Shown here piece by piece: positions 1 to 8,091 of a stretch of 25,447 nucleotides of DNA. The notes under the pieces were generated by a model. That model saw only the letters and a list, made by a program, of their open reading frames with translations. It made no database searches and was not told where the DNA came from. How positions within the stretch are numbered: the stretch's first letter is position 1; the number at the start of each line of letters is the position of its first letter. A program made the position numbers and the translations under genes. Location of the stretch: assembly GCA_964345395.1 (NCBI GenBank), contig CAYFRA010000020.1:1-25447 (forward strand). Reading direction: 5' to 3'. This DNA comes from UPXZ01 sp964345395. Its GTDB lineage: Bacteria > Bacteroidota > Bacteroidia > Bacteroidales > Paludibacteraceae.

Positions 1-126
1 GATTAAATTCTTTTTCATAAAAATGTAAGTTTAGTTATTCAAATAGAACTGCAAATATATATATAATATTATGATATTCCATTGTTTTTTTGATGAAATA
101 ATTAATTGTACGTAAATATACGTTTA

Positions 127-158
127 CAAAAGTAATTACTTTTTACTATTTATACAAA
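127..158 (-). promoter_or_regulatory. Candidate Bacteroidetes-type promoter reading off the left edge
   Basis: On the minus strand a TTTG (158-155) is followed after 20 nt by TACTTTTG (134-127). This matches both elements of the Bacteroidetes pattern TTG-N17-23-TAnnTTTG. The upstream element lies inside the last codons of mrp. It would drive a minus-strand gene to the left. A possible start, ATG at 18-16 reading MKKNLI, begins at the window edge but is too short to call. A second -7-like box (TATATTTG, 59-52) has no matching -33 element. The match is seen directly; activity is inferred. Confidence 0.4.
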
Positions 159-1258
159 ATTTCTACCACTTTTGTTGGGTCTAATGTCTTATTTCGTATA
201 TCCACTTGCTCTACCACGTTTTGAGCTAAGACCTTAAATGAATTTGCTAAAATTGATTCATCATCACTTGCAATCGGTTTACCTTTATCTCCACCCTCTC
301 GTATAGATTGCACGATTGGGATTTGTGCTAATAGAGGAATGTTGAGTTCTTCTGCTAATTTCTTGCCACCTTCTTTACCAAATAAGTAATATTTATTATC
401 GGGTAGTTCGGCAGGGGTAAACCAAGCCATGTTTTCAACCAATCCCAAAACAGGCACGTTGACTTTGTCACCTGTGAACATATTCACTCCTTTTTTTGCG
501 TCAGCTACTGCCACATCTTCAGGGGTTGTGACCACAACAGCTCCAGTTATTCCCATTGTTTGAACAAGGGTTAAGTGAATGTCGCCCGTGCCGGGAGGTA
601 AGTCCATCACAAAATAGTCAAGCTCGCCCCAGTCCGCATCAGTTATCAATTGTTTCAGTGCGTTGCTAGCCATACTTCCACGCCACACAAGGGCTTGGTT
701 TGGATCAACGAAAAATCCAATTGATAACAATTTTAAGCCATATTTTTCTACAGGTAATATGATTTGTTTTCCATCACGTTCTTCTACATAAACCTGATCA
801 TTTTCAACTCCCATCATCTTAGGGATGGATGGGCCGTGAATATCTGCATCTAACAAACCCACTTTATAACCAAGTGAAGCAAGCGCAACAGCTAAGTTGG
901 CTGAAATTGTCGATTTACCAACACCACCTTTGCCAGATGACACAGCAATGATGTTCTTTACGTTGGGCAAAATGGATAGGGGTTTGATTTGGGGTATGGG
1001 CTGTTTAAACTCAATAGAGATATTGCCCTTTATCTCAACGTCTTCGCCTATGTAAGTGAGTATAGCTTGTTCAGCTGCTTTCATTACTGATTTTGAAAAA
1101 GGGTCATTGTTTTTTTCGAAAACCAATGAAAAACTTACTTTCTTTCCTTCGATGCGAATATTGTCTTTTACAATACCAGACTCTACAATATCTTTGCCGC
1201 TGCCAGGGTATCTGACATTCTTCAGTGCATCAAGAATTAAATTTGGATAAAGTTGCAT
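146..1258 (-). CDS. mrp: Mrp/NBP35-family P-loop ATPase (iron-sulfur cluster carrier type)
   Basis: This 370-residue cytosolic P-loop ATPase belongs to the Mrp/ApbC/NBP35 family, whose members bind and transfer Fe-S clusters. Residues 1-85 look like the MIP18/DUF59-type N-terminal domain found in many bacterial Mrp proteins. The deviant Walker A GKGGVGKST is at 109-117, a LLDADIHGPS switch at 135-144 and MDLPPGTGD at 218-226. Where many homologues carry CxxC (about 281-288) this protein reads TPAELPDN, and the whole sequence contains no cysteine. It is the last gene of a minus-strand cluster, 17 nt after trmB. The family is certain; a direct cluster-carrier role is less so because of the missing cysteines. 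Confidence 0.93.
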   Translation of the reverse strand: MQLYPNLILDALKNVRYPGSGKDIVESGIVKDNIRIEGKKVSFSLVFEKNNDPFSKSVMKAAEQAILTYIGEDVEIKGNISIEFKQPIPQIKPLSILPNVKNIIAVSSGKGGVGKSTISANLAVALASLGYKVGLLDADIHGPSIPKMMGVENDQVYVEERDGKQIILPVEKYGLKLLSIGFFVDPNQALVWRGSMASNALKQLITDADWGELDYFVMDLPPGTGDIHLTLVQTMGITGAVVVTTPEDVAVADAKKGVNMFTGDKVNVPVLGLVENMAWFTPAELPDNKYYLFGKEGGKKLAEELNIPLLAQIPIVQSIREGGDKGKPIASDDESILANSFKVLAQNVVEQVDIRNKTLDPTKVVEILYK

Positions 1259-1275
1259 TTTTATTTTCTGTTTTT

Positions 1276-2046
1276 TTAGATTATTTTTTTTGTTTTGGTT
1301 TCTTGCACCCGCCTATCTCTTTTGAAACTTCGGTAGGGATCGGGCTCAATTTCGATATCGGGTTCAATCAAACCTTTATTTGCAAATGGAGAGAAAGCCA
1401 GATATTTGATTGTAATACCCCTTTCTAACCACTGTTTTTCATAATATGTTTTTATATTTAAAATGGGTTCTATGTCAGCAGTTTTATAAATATCATCTAT
1501 TCGTTCCACTATTTTCAATTCATTTACCTCAACCATTGCATTGGTGTAAGTAAACATAAAGTTACTGTCTGTTTTCAAATGTATGATTCCGTTTTCTGAT
1601 AATATATTTTGATATAAATTTATGAAATTTGTGGCAGTAAGGCGTTTTGTAGTTTTTTTCATTTGAGGGTCAGGAAATGTAAGCCAAATTTCATCAACTT
1701 CTCCTTTCTCAAAAAAGTGAGTAATCATTTCAATGTCTGTACGAATAAAAGCTACATTAGTTAAGTTTGCCTCTAAACTCTGTTTGGCTCCAGTCCAAAT
1801 TCTAGCCCCTTTGATATCAACGCCAATGTAGTTTTTGTTTGGGAGTTTTTTGGCTAACTCAACCGTATATTCTCCTTTTCCACATCCCAACTCAAGCACG
1901 ATAGGCTTGTCGTTGTTGAAAAAATGGGATTTCCATTTACCTTTTAAAACAAAACTATCACCAGCAAGTAAATCTTTTGATGGAACTTGAAAAACGTGTT
2001 TGAAAGTTTCTAATTCAGCAAATTTTGCTAATTTGTTTTTACCCAT
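1276..2046 (-). CDS. trmB: tRNA (guanine-N7-)-methyltransferase
   Basis: TrmB makes m7G46 in the variable loop of tRNA using S-adenosylmethionine. The 256-residue protein has the class I methyltransferase glycine motif LELGCGKGEYT near residue 52, an acidic residue after strand 2 (GVDIKGAR), and the TrmB signature region FPDPQMKKTTKRLT near 125-138, the local form of the usual FPDPWPKKRH block. An N-terminal extension of about 45 residues precedes the SAM domain. It starts 2 nt after the stop of the polyprenyl synthetase gene and lies 17 nt before mrp, so the three are probably co-transcribed. Confidence 0.95.
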   Translation of the reverse strand: MGKNKLAKFAELETFKHVFQVPSKDLLAGDSFVLKGKWKSHFFNNDKPIVLELGCGKGEYTVELAKKLPNKNYIGVDIKGARIWTGAKQSLEANLTNVAFIRTDIEMITHFFEKGEVDEIWLTFPDPQMKKTTKRLTATNFINLYQNILSENGIIHLKTDSNFMFTYTNAMVEVNELKIVERIDDIYKTADIEPILNIKTYYEKQWLERGITIKYLAFSPFANKGLIEPDIEIEPDPYRSFKRDRRVQETKTKKII

Positions 2047-2048
2047 TT

Positions 2049-3023
2049 CTAAAACGCTCGATTTGTTACAAAATTCAGACTACTTAGCAAAGCTTGTTTG
2101 ATTTCGTTGTTTTCAAAAATATCGAGCTCTTTTTCAGCTTCTTGCTTTAATAGAATCATCTTTTCAACGGCATATTCCAATCCTCCATTCTCGATACCGA
2201 ACTTCATAACCTTTTCAATGTTTTCCTCTGAAAATTTCTTATCTGTAAGGATAGAGATTACCTCATCTCGTTCAAGTGATTTGGTACTACGAAGTGCGTA
2301 AATGAGTGGGAGTGTAAGTTTTCCATCTCTCACATCGTTGCCTGTTGGTTTGCCTATGTTTGCCTGCATATCGTAATCAAAAATATCATCTTTGATTTGG
2401 AAGCAAAGCCCCAAAAGATTTCCAAATTTTTTAAGGGCATTTAGCTCTTTATTTGTTGCTTGAGATGATAGTGCACCCACCTCCATGCAAGTAGCAAAAA
2501 GTTGTGCTGTTTTTCGTTCAATGATTTTAAAGTAGAGCTCTTCGTCAATACCTTCCATGTTTTCTACCGTCAATTGAAGTAATTCTCCATCAGAAAGCGT
2601 CATTCCGATGTTGGCTATAGCTCCTACAATTTCGATATTTTTGGTTAAATAGGCTGAGTGAAGTGATTTTGATAAAATATAATCACCTGTTAGCACAGCA
2701 ACTTTGTTTGTCCACCTCGCATTGACTGAGGGGCGACTTCTTCGCTCTAAAGTGTCATCAACTACATCATCGTGTACCAAACTTGCTGTGTGCAGTAGCT
2801 CTACAGCAAAAGCTGCATATAGTGTTTCATTTGATATTGCACCTATTAGCTTGGCTGATAATAGTGTTAAAATGGGTCTTACTTTTTTACCGCTACCTGC
2901 GATGATATAATTGTGTACATCTTCTAAAAGTTTGTTATCGCTATTCAGTATTTCAGAATAAATTTTATCAAACTCTTTAAACTCGGTAAGTATTGGTAGT
3001 TTAATCTCTTCTATGAAGTCCAT
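2049..3023 (-). CDS. Polyprenyl (octaprenyl-type) diphosphate synthase
   Basis: This 324-residue trans-isoprenyl diphosphate synthase condenses isopentenyl diphosphate onto an allylic primer to build the polyprenyl tail used for menaquinone or similar lipids. Both Asp-rich metal sites are present: HDDVVDD near residue 89 and KDDIFDY near residue 212. GSGKKVRP, the IPP-binding segment, is near residue 44. The sequence fits IspB-like long-chain synthases better than short-chain FPP synthases, but product length cannot be read from it with certainty. First gene of the cluster with trmB and mrp, divergent from polA. Confidence 0.92.
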   Translation of the reverse strand: MDFIEEIKLPILTEFKEFDKIYSEILNSDNKLLEDVHNYIIAGSGKKVRPILTLLSAKLIGAISNETLYAAFAVELLHTASLVHDDVVDDTLERRSRPSVNARWTNKVAVLTGDYILSKSLHSAYLTKNIEIVGAIANIGMTLSDGELLQLTVENMEGIDEELYFKIIERKTAQLFATCMEVGALSSQATNKELNALKKFGNLLGLCFQIKDDIFDYDMQANIGKPTGNDVRDGKLTLPLIYALRSTKSLERDEVISILTDKKFSEENIEKVMKFGIENGGLEYAVEKMILLKQEAEKELDIFENNEIKQALLSSLNFVTNRAF

Positions 3024-3047
3024 AAATCTTTTTCTTTATCCTATCTA

Positions 3048-3055
3048 CAAAAGTA
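3048..3055 (-). promoter_or_regulatory. Possible -7 element for the polyprenyl synthetase-trmB-mrp cluster
   Basis: On the minus strand the sequence reads TACTTTTG, a match to TAnnTTTG, 25 nt upstream of the synthetase start. No TTG is found at 17-23 nt spacing, so only half of the consensus is present. Confidence 0.3.
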
Positions 3056-3149
3056 AACAAATTTGTTCTTTTATTGTTCCGTTTCACTTTAAATCTCTTT
3101 ATTTTATGTACTTTTACAGATATATATAATTTGTTTAAGTCCGATAAAG

Positions 3150-3174
3150 TTAATCAGAATATTTTTCTGATTAA
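3150..3174. promoter_or_regulatory. Perfect inverted repeat upstream of polA
   Basis: TTAATCAGAA (3150-3159), a 5-nt TATTT loop and TTCTGATTAA (3165-3174) form a perfect 10-bp dyad about 50 nt before the polA start, in the divergent region between two transcription units. No T-tract follows on the plus strand and the minus-strand side is not terminator-like, so an operator or 5'-UTR hairpin is more likely than a terminator. Function is inferred. Confidence 0.45.
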
Positions 3175-3225
3175 AGCTTATGCGGAAAATACAAGAATAT
3201 TTTTATAAAAACAAACATTTACATA

Positions 3226-3860
3226 ATGATGAAACGACTTTTTTTGTTAGATGCTTACGCCATAATTTTTAGAGCTTATTATGCCTTAATTAAAAATCCG
3301 CGTGTAAATTCAAAAGGCTTCAACACTTCGGCTATAATGGGTTTTGTAAACACTTTGGAGGAGGTGCTAACAAAGGAGAAACCAACACATATTGCTGTAG
3401 CGTTTGACCCCAAAGGACCCACTTTTAGACACGAAGCTTATCCAGAATATAAAGCTCAACGTGAATCTACACCCGAAGATATTAAAAAATCGGTTCCTTA
3501 TATCAAAGATATTTTGAAGGCTTATCAAATCCCTATATTAGAAGTGAGTGGTTTTGAGGCAGATGATGTGATTGGAACTTTAGCCAAAAAAGGAGAAGAA
3601 GAGGGCTTTGAAGTTTACATGCTCACTTCAGATAAGGATTATGGACAATTGGTTTCGGATAAAGTATTTATGTATCGTCCGAAATTTAGAGGAGGTTATG
3701 ATGTGCTGGGTGCGAGTGAAATAAAAGAGAGATATGATTTAGTTAGTCATACGCAGGTTATTGATTTGTTGGGGTTGATGGGCGATGCATCTGACAATAT
3801 ACCTGGTTGTCCTGGCGTAGGAGAAAAAACAGCTATCAAACTGCTCAATGAGTTTGGATC
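3226..3860 (+). CDS. polA: DNA polymerase I, N-terminal part (5'-nuclease domain), cut by gap
   Basis: This is the N-terminal 212 codons of PolA, the repair and Okazaki-fragment-processing polymerase. They form the FEN-like 5'-3' nuclease domain. Metal-binding acidic clusters are visible: LLDAYA near residue 8, AFDPKG, GFEADD, TSDKDYG and GLMGDASDNIPG. These are followed by the helix-hairpin region GCPGVGEKTAIKLL. The reading frame stays open to the 100-N gap. The start could be either of two adjacent ATGs (3226 or 3229). The gene continues at 3962 in a different frame relative to the placeholder gap, which only shows that the true gap length is not 100. Confidence 0.93.
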
Positions 3861-3960
3861 NNNNNNNNNNNNNNNNNNNNNNNNNNNNNNNNNNNNNNNN
3901 NNNNNNNNNNNNNNNNNNNNNNNNNNNNNNNNNNNNNNNNNNNNNNNNNNNNNNNNNNNN
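3861..3960. other. Assembly gap (100 N) inside polA
   Basis: A run of exactly 100 N, the usual placeholder for a gap of unknown size. About 800 PolA residues are visible on the two sides. Bacteroidetes PolA proteins are usually somewhat above 900 residues, so several hundred bases are probably missing. Confidence 0.99.
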
Positions 3961-3961
3961 T

Positions 3962-5731
3962 GACACAGACATAAAAAGGAGAGCTTTGATTACACAATTG
4001 GCGATGCAAAAGTCAATTAGCTTCGACACTGAGACTACAAGTATCAATCCGTTTGAAGCTCAATTGGTAGGATTGTCATTTGCATTTGCAAAGGGTGAAG
4101 CTTATTTTGTTCCTACGCCACCAAACCGAGAAGAGTGCCTCTCTATTTTACAAGAGTTCAAAGCTATCTTCTTGGCAGAGCATATCGAAAAAATCGCTCA
4201 AAATATGAAATATGATATTTTGGTTTTGGCTCAATATGGCATTGAACTCAAAGGTAAACTTTTTGACACGATGTTGGCACACTACATATTACAACCTGAG
4301 TTGAGGCACGGGATGGACTATATGGCTGATGTTTATCTGAATTATAAAACAATTTCGTATGATGATTTATTTGTTGGTGTCCCCAAATCGAAACAAGATA
4401 TTTTGAAAGTTGACCGAGAGCTTTTAAAAAATTATGCTTGTGAGGATGCTGATATCACTTTTCAGTTGAAGCAAATTTTAGAAAAAGAGTTGGTTGAAAA
4501 TAATTTTGAACCATTATTCTACAATATGGAGATGCCATTGATGCATGTGCTTGCTAAGATGGAAATGAATGGTGTGCTGATTGATGTAGAAGCATTAAAA
4601 GAGAGTTCTGAAATACTGACAAAAGATTTGCTCAAAATTGAGCAGCATATCAAAGAGTTGGCAGGTGTTGAGTTTAATGTGGGTTCGCCTATGCAGGTGG
4701 GTGAGGTGCTTTTTGATCATTTAAAGTTGGATGAAAAAGCCAAAAAAACAAAAACTGGGCAATATTCTACAGCAGAAGATATTTTAGAAAAACTGAAATC
4801 GAAACATCCAATTGTAGAAGAAATTTTGAAATATAGAGGTTTGCGAAAGCTACTTAGCACTTATATTGATGCACTTCCACAAATGGTAAATTCAAAAACC
4901 AATCACATTCATACCTCTTACAATCAGGCAGTTGCTGCTACGGGGCGTTTGAGTTCTACCAATCCTAATTTGCAAAACATACCTGTGCGTGATGAGCAAG
5001 GCAGAGAAATACGAAAGGCATTTATCCCTGAGCCCGGCTGGAGATTTATGAGTGTCGATTATTCACAAATTGAGCTTCGCATAATGGCTCATTTGAGTGG
5101 TGATGAAACGATGATTGAGGCTTTTAATAGTGGACAAGATATTCATGCAGCCACATCTGCAAAAATATATAAAGTAGCATTGGATGAGGTTACTTCTGAT
5201 ATGCGTAGAAAAGCTAAAACAGCTAATTTTGGAATAATTTATGGTATATCCACTTTTGGATTGGCAGAACGTCTGTCCATTCCACGTGCAGAAGCAAAAG
5301 AGTTAATTGATGGCTATTTTGCAACCTATCCTGGCGTAAAAAGCTATATGGATGGCATCATTCAAAAGGCAAAAGAGCAGGGTTACGTGGAGACCATTTA
5401 TGGTAGAAAACGATATTTGAGTGATATCAATTCTCAAAATGCAATTGTGAGGGGTTTTGCTGAGCGAAATGCGATAAATGCACCTATTCAAGGCTCAGCG
5501 GCCGATATTATCAAATTGGCTATGATTGAAATTCAGAACAAACTGGAAGAAAATCAATTTGAAACTAAAATGACTATGCAGGTGCATGACGAATTGAATT
5601 TTTCAGTGCCAGAAAATGAATTAGACTTGGTAAAAAAAATGGTTGTAGATACTATGCAGCAGGTTTTGGAACTGAAAGTACCGTTGATTGCTGAGGTTGG
5701 TGTGGGTGATAATTGGTTAGAAGCACATTAA
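3962..5731 (+). CDS. polA: DNA polymerase I, C-terminal part (3'-5' exonuclease and polymerase), cut by gap
   Basis: These 589 residues continue PolA after the gap. The proofreading domain appears intact: Exo I FDTET, Exo II NMKYD, and Exo III YACEDAD with the Tyr and Asp of the YxxxD motif. So unlike Pol I from Bacillus or Taq, this enzyme should keep 3'-5' exonuclease activity. The polymerase domain has motif A DYSQIELRIMAHLSGD, the O-helix motif B RRKAKTANFGIIYG and motif C QVHDEL. The Phe in motif B (TANFG) is typical of wild-type Pol I enzymes that discriminate against dideoxynucleotides. The first full codon after the gap is at 3962. The lipid kinase gene starts 33 nt downstream. Confidence 0.95.
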   Translation, partial: DTDIKRRALITQLAMQKSISFDTETTSINPFEAQLVGLSFAFAKGEAYFVPTPPNREECLSILQEFKAIFLAEHIEKIAQNMKYDILVLAQYGIELKGKLFDTMLAHYILQPELRHGMDYMADVYLNYKTISYDDLFVGVPKSKQDILKVDRELLKNYACEDADITFQLKQILEKELVENNFEPLFYNMEMPLMHVLAKMEMNGVLIDVEALKESSEILTKDLLKIEQHIKELAGVEFNVGSPMQVGEVLFDHLKLDEKAKKTKTGQYSTAEDILEKLKSKHPIVEEILKYRGLRKLLSTYIDALPQMVNSKTNHIHTSYNQAVAATGRLSSTNPNLQNIPVRDEQGREIRKAFIPEPGWRFMSVDYSQIELRIMAHLSGDETMIEAFNSGQDIHAATSAKIYKVALDEVTSDMRRKAKTANFGIIYGISTFGLAERLSIPRAEAKELIDGYFATYPGVKSYMDGIIQKAKEQGYVETIYGRKRYLSDINSQNAIVRGFAERNAINAPIQGSAADIIKLAMIEIQNKLEENQFETKMTMQVHDELNFSVPENELDLVKKMVVDTMQQVLELKVPLIAEVGVGDNWLEAH

Positions 5732-5764
5732 AAGGATTACGAAGAAAATATTGACAGAAAGTTT

Positions 5765-6133
5765 ATGAATCTTTTCAGAAAATGGCTTAAAAGCCTTGGC
5801 TTTGCTTGTGCGGGTCTTGTTGTTGCTTTCAGAAGCGAATTGAATTTAAAAATTCATGTTTCAATAGCGATATTGGTTGTTCTATTTGGGGTAATATTGA
5901 ATATTTCGACTACAGAATGGTTCATTGTATTGCTCTGTTTTGCAGTTGTGATTTCAGCCGAATTGGTGAATACTGCCATTGAGAATTTGGTTGATTTAGT
6001 TTCGCCTAAAATAGATCCCTTAGCCGGTAAAGTGAAAGATTTAGCGGCAGGTGCAGTCTTGGTTGTTGCTATTGTTGCTGCAATTATCGGATTGATTATT
6101 TTTGTTCCCAAAGTTTGGTCTCTATTGTTTTAA
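5765..6133 (+). CDS. Diacylglycerol kinase / undecaprenol kinase family membrane protein
   Basis: This is a 122-residue integral membrane lipid kinase of the DgkA/UdpK family. It phosphorylates diacylglycerol or undecaprenol with ATP at the inner membrane, in Gram-positives mainly to recycle undecaprenol for cell-wall carriers. Three transmembrane helices are evident (about 30-48, 53-70 and 95-117). The conserved core SAELVNTAIENLVD (about 60-73) holds the ExxN catalytic signature, and an amphipathic N-terminal helix contains SLGFACAG. The substrate cannot be assigned from sequence. It follows polA by 33 nt and its stop is 1 nt before the comF start, suggesting one transcript. Confidence 0.9.
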   Translation: MNLFRKWLKSLGFACAGLVVAFRSELNLKIHVSIAILVVLFGVILNISTTEWFIVLLCFAVVISAELVNTAIENLVDLVSPKIDPLAGKVKDLAAGAVLVVAIVAAIIGLIIFVPKVWSLLF

Positions 6134-6134
6134 A

Positions 6135-6824
6135 ATGAAGCAGATGATTTCTTCTTTACTCAATGTTTTTTATCCCAATAATTGTGTGATTTGCGGAGAG
6201 AGCTTAGTCAGGGGCGAAGAGCAGGTTTGTACGCTTTGCTTAAACGATATTCCACGAACTGACTATCATCTAAAAGAGTCAAATCCCGTTGAAATGAGAT
6301 TTTGGGGTAAAGTAGATGTGGAGAGAGCCAGTTCTTTTCTGTTCTTTCACAAAGGTTCTGTTTTCCAGCAAGTAATTCACGATTTGAAATATCGTGGCAA
6401 TAAAGAGATTGGTGTTTTATTTGGGAAGATTGCCGCTGCCGATTTGTTAGATTCTATTCATTTTATGTCGGTCGATTTAATTATTCCTGTTCCACTCCAT
6501 CGGAAAAAAGAAGCTAATCGAGGTTATAACCAAAGTTGGATGATAGCCAAAGGTATGTCGCAGGTGATGAAAAAGGAGATTGAAGATAATTGTCTTTTCA
6601 GAGTAAAAGAGAAAACAACTCAGACTAAAAAAGGGGTTTTTGAACGTTATGAAAACATGATTGGTGTGTTTGAAATTAGAAATAAGGAGAGACTGGAGAA
6701 TAAACACATATTACTTGTTGACGATGTACTCACGACTGGTTCAACTATTGAAGCCTGCGTGCAAGTTTTGCAAGAAGCAGAAGGAGTGCAAGTTTCGGTT
6801 TTTACATTGGCTCTGTCTATGTAA
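6135..6824 (+). CDS. ComF family phosphoribosyltransferase-like protein
   Basis: The 229-residue protein has a Cys4-type N-terminal zinc motif (CVICGE about residue 17, CTLC about residue 33) followed by a type I phosphoribosyltransferase fold with the PRPP-binding loop LLVDDVLTTGST near residue 200. Proteins of this family (ComF, GntX) are linked to DNA uptake in some bacteria; the Bacteroidetes members have no clear assigned role. The ATG at 6135 is chosen because it starts 1 nt after the upstream stop. An in-frame ATG at 6102 would overlap the kinase gene by 32 nt. It converges with the Lrp gene. Confidence 0.88.
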   Translation: MKQMISSLLNVFYPNNCVICGESLVRGEEQVCTLCLNDIPRTDYHLKESNPVEMRFWGKVDVERASSFLFFHKGSVFQQVIHDLKYRGNKEIGVLFGKIAAADLLDSIHFMSVDLIIPVPLHRKKEANRGYNQSWMIAKGMSQVMKKEIEDNCLFRVKEKTTQTKKGVFERYENMIGVFEIRNKERLENKHILLVDDVLTTGSTIEACVQVLQEAEGVQVSVFTLALSM

Positions 6825-6847
6825 AATGGCTTAATTTATTTGACTTT

Positions 6848-7342
6848 CTAAATAAAATACTCAATTGACGGGTTCTCTTTATCGGGATTGGAATCGAAAG
6901 CTTGTTTTATATTTGCCATAACAAACATACTTTGAATACCAGCAATGATATTTAGCTTGCCTAACCTATCCAGCAGAAAATGTTGATATTGTCTCATATT
7001 ACCAACTTGCACTTTGAGCAAATAATCATATTCACCCGAAATATTGTAGCATTCGATCACCTCATTCAAACTGTTGACGTGTGCTATAAACTCATTGGCA
7101 AAAGCACCGTTTATCTTGCTTAGTTTTACACTACAATAAACCTCAAAACCTCTATTTAGCTTTTCATAATTGAGCAAAGCTACATATTTTTTAATATAAC
7201 CCTCTTTTTCCAAACGTTTGACACGGTCATAAACAGGTGTTGATGAGAGGTTTACCTCTTCAGCTATTTCCTTGGTTGTTAGTTTGGCATTCTCTCTGAG
7301 AAGACGCAAAATACGCAAGTCAATATTATCTAATTTTTCCAT
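6848..7342 (-). CDS. Lrp/AsnC family transcriptional regulator
   Basis: A 164-residue DNA-binding regulator with an N-terminal winged helix-turn-helix (DLRILRLLRENAKLTTKEIA, recognition helix around STPVYDRVKRLE) and a C-terminal RAM/ligand-binding domain (about 70-150, with GEYDYLLKV). Proteins of this family usually sense amino acids and act as dimers or octamers. It is divergent from cysK-metY with 157 nt between the starts, which makes control of sulfur amino acid synthesis the obvious hypothesis. The ligand is unknown. Confidence 0.93.
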   Translation of the reverse strand: MEKLDNIDLRILRLLRENAKLTTKEIAEEVNLSSTPVYDRVKRLEKEGYIKKYVALLNYEKLNRGFEVYCSVKLSKINGAFANEFIAHVNSLNEVIECYNISGEYDYLLKVQVGNMRQYQHFLLDRLGKLNIIAGIQSMFVMANIKQAFDSNPDKENPSIEYFI

Positions 7343-7445
7343 AAGTTATAATTTTCTTTTTATTGACTAAAAAAGATGCTTGAACAGAATTAATATATTG
7401 CCAATTGGTGCAAAAATAGAAAATATATCTGAAATATACGAATTG

Positions 7446-7478
7446 TTTGCGATTATGTTTTACAATACGCTAAATTTG
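7446..7478 (+). promoter_or_regulatory. Candidate promoter for cysK-metY
   Basis: TTTG (7446-7449), 21 nt, then TAAATTTG (7471-7478) matches the Bacteroidetes sigma-ABfr promoter pattern at both elements and in spacing. It ends 21 nt before the cysK ATG at 7500, giving a short leader. This favours 7500 over an in-frame ATG at 7380, which lies upstream of the promoter. Confidence 0.6.
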
Positions 7479-7499
7479 CAGAAAATAAATAAACAAAAT

Positions 7500-7991
7500 A
7501 TGATTGCAAATAGTATAACTGATTTAATTGGTAAAACTCCATTGTTGAGATTGAATAAGTTTTCTCAATTACATAAAATCGAAGTTAATATCTTAGCCAA
7601 ATTAGAAGCTTTCAACCCTGGAGGTTCGGTAAAGGACAGAATAGCACTTTCAATGATAAAAGATGCTGAAGAGAGAGGTTTGCTGAAAAAGGGTTATGAG
7701 ATTATTGAGCCAACAAGCGGGAACACTGGAATCGGATTAGCTATGATAGCAGCAGTAAAAGGTTACAAACTTACACTTGTTATGCCAGAAACAATGAGTA
7801 TTGAGCGAAGAAATCTACTTAAAGCCTACGGAGCTAACTTGATTTTAACACCAGGAAATGAGGGCATGAGAGGTGCTATTGAGAAGTCAATTGAATTACA
7901 TTTGCAAAATACCAACAGCTTTATACCACAACAGTTTGAGAACAGAGCCAATAAGTCAATACATTTTGAGACTACAGGTCAGGAGATATGG
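7500..7991 (+). CDS. cysK: Cysteine synthase A (O-acetylserine sulfhydrylase), 3' end lost in gap
   Basis: CysK makes cysteine from O-acetylserine and sulfide with pyridoxal phosphate. The 164 visible codons cover the N-terminal half. They include GKTPLLRLN, the PLP lysine in GGSVKDRIA (about residue 43) and the substrate loop TSGNTGIGLA (about 76-85). The family is usually slightly over 300 residues, so about half the protein lies in the gap. The open frame runs through the N placeholder into metY, but that fusion is an artefact. The start at 7500 is chosen because of the promoter at 7446-7478 and the normal N-terminus MIANSITDLIGKTP. Confidence 0.93.
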
Positions 7992-8091
7992 NNNNNNNNN
8001 NNNNNNNNNNNNNNNNNNNNNNNNNNNNNNNNNNNNNNNNNNNNNNNNNNNNNNNNNNNNNNNNNNNNNNNNNNNNNNNNNNNNNNNNNNN
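7992..8091. other. Assembly gap (100 N) between cysK and metY
   Basis: A placeholder run of 100 N. It must contain the missing C-terminal half of CysK, any spacer and the first few codons of MetY, so the true missing length is probably around 500 bases. That estimate is from usual family lengths, not measured. Confidence 0.99.

Noticed and set aside
6835..6856. Weak AT hairpin TTTATTT/AAATAAA between comF and the Lrp gene
   Set aside because: Seven A/T pairs only, partly inside the end of the Lrp gene; too weak to call a terminator.
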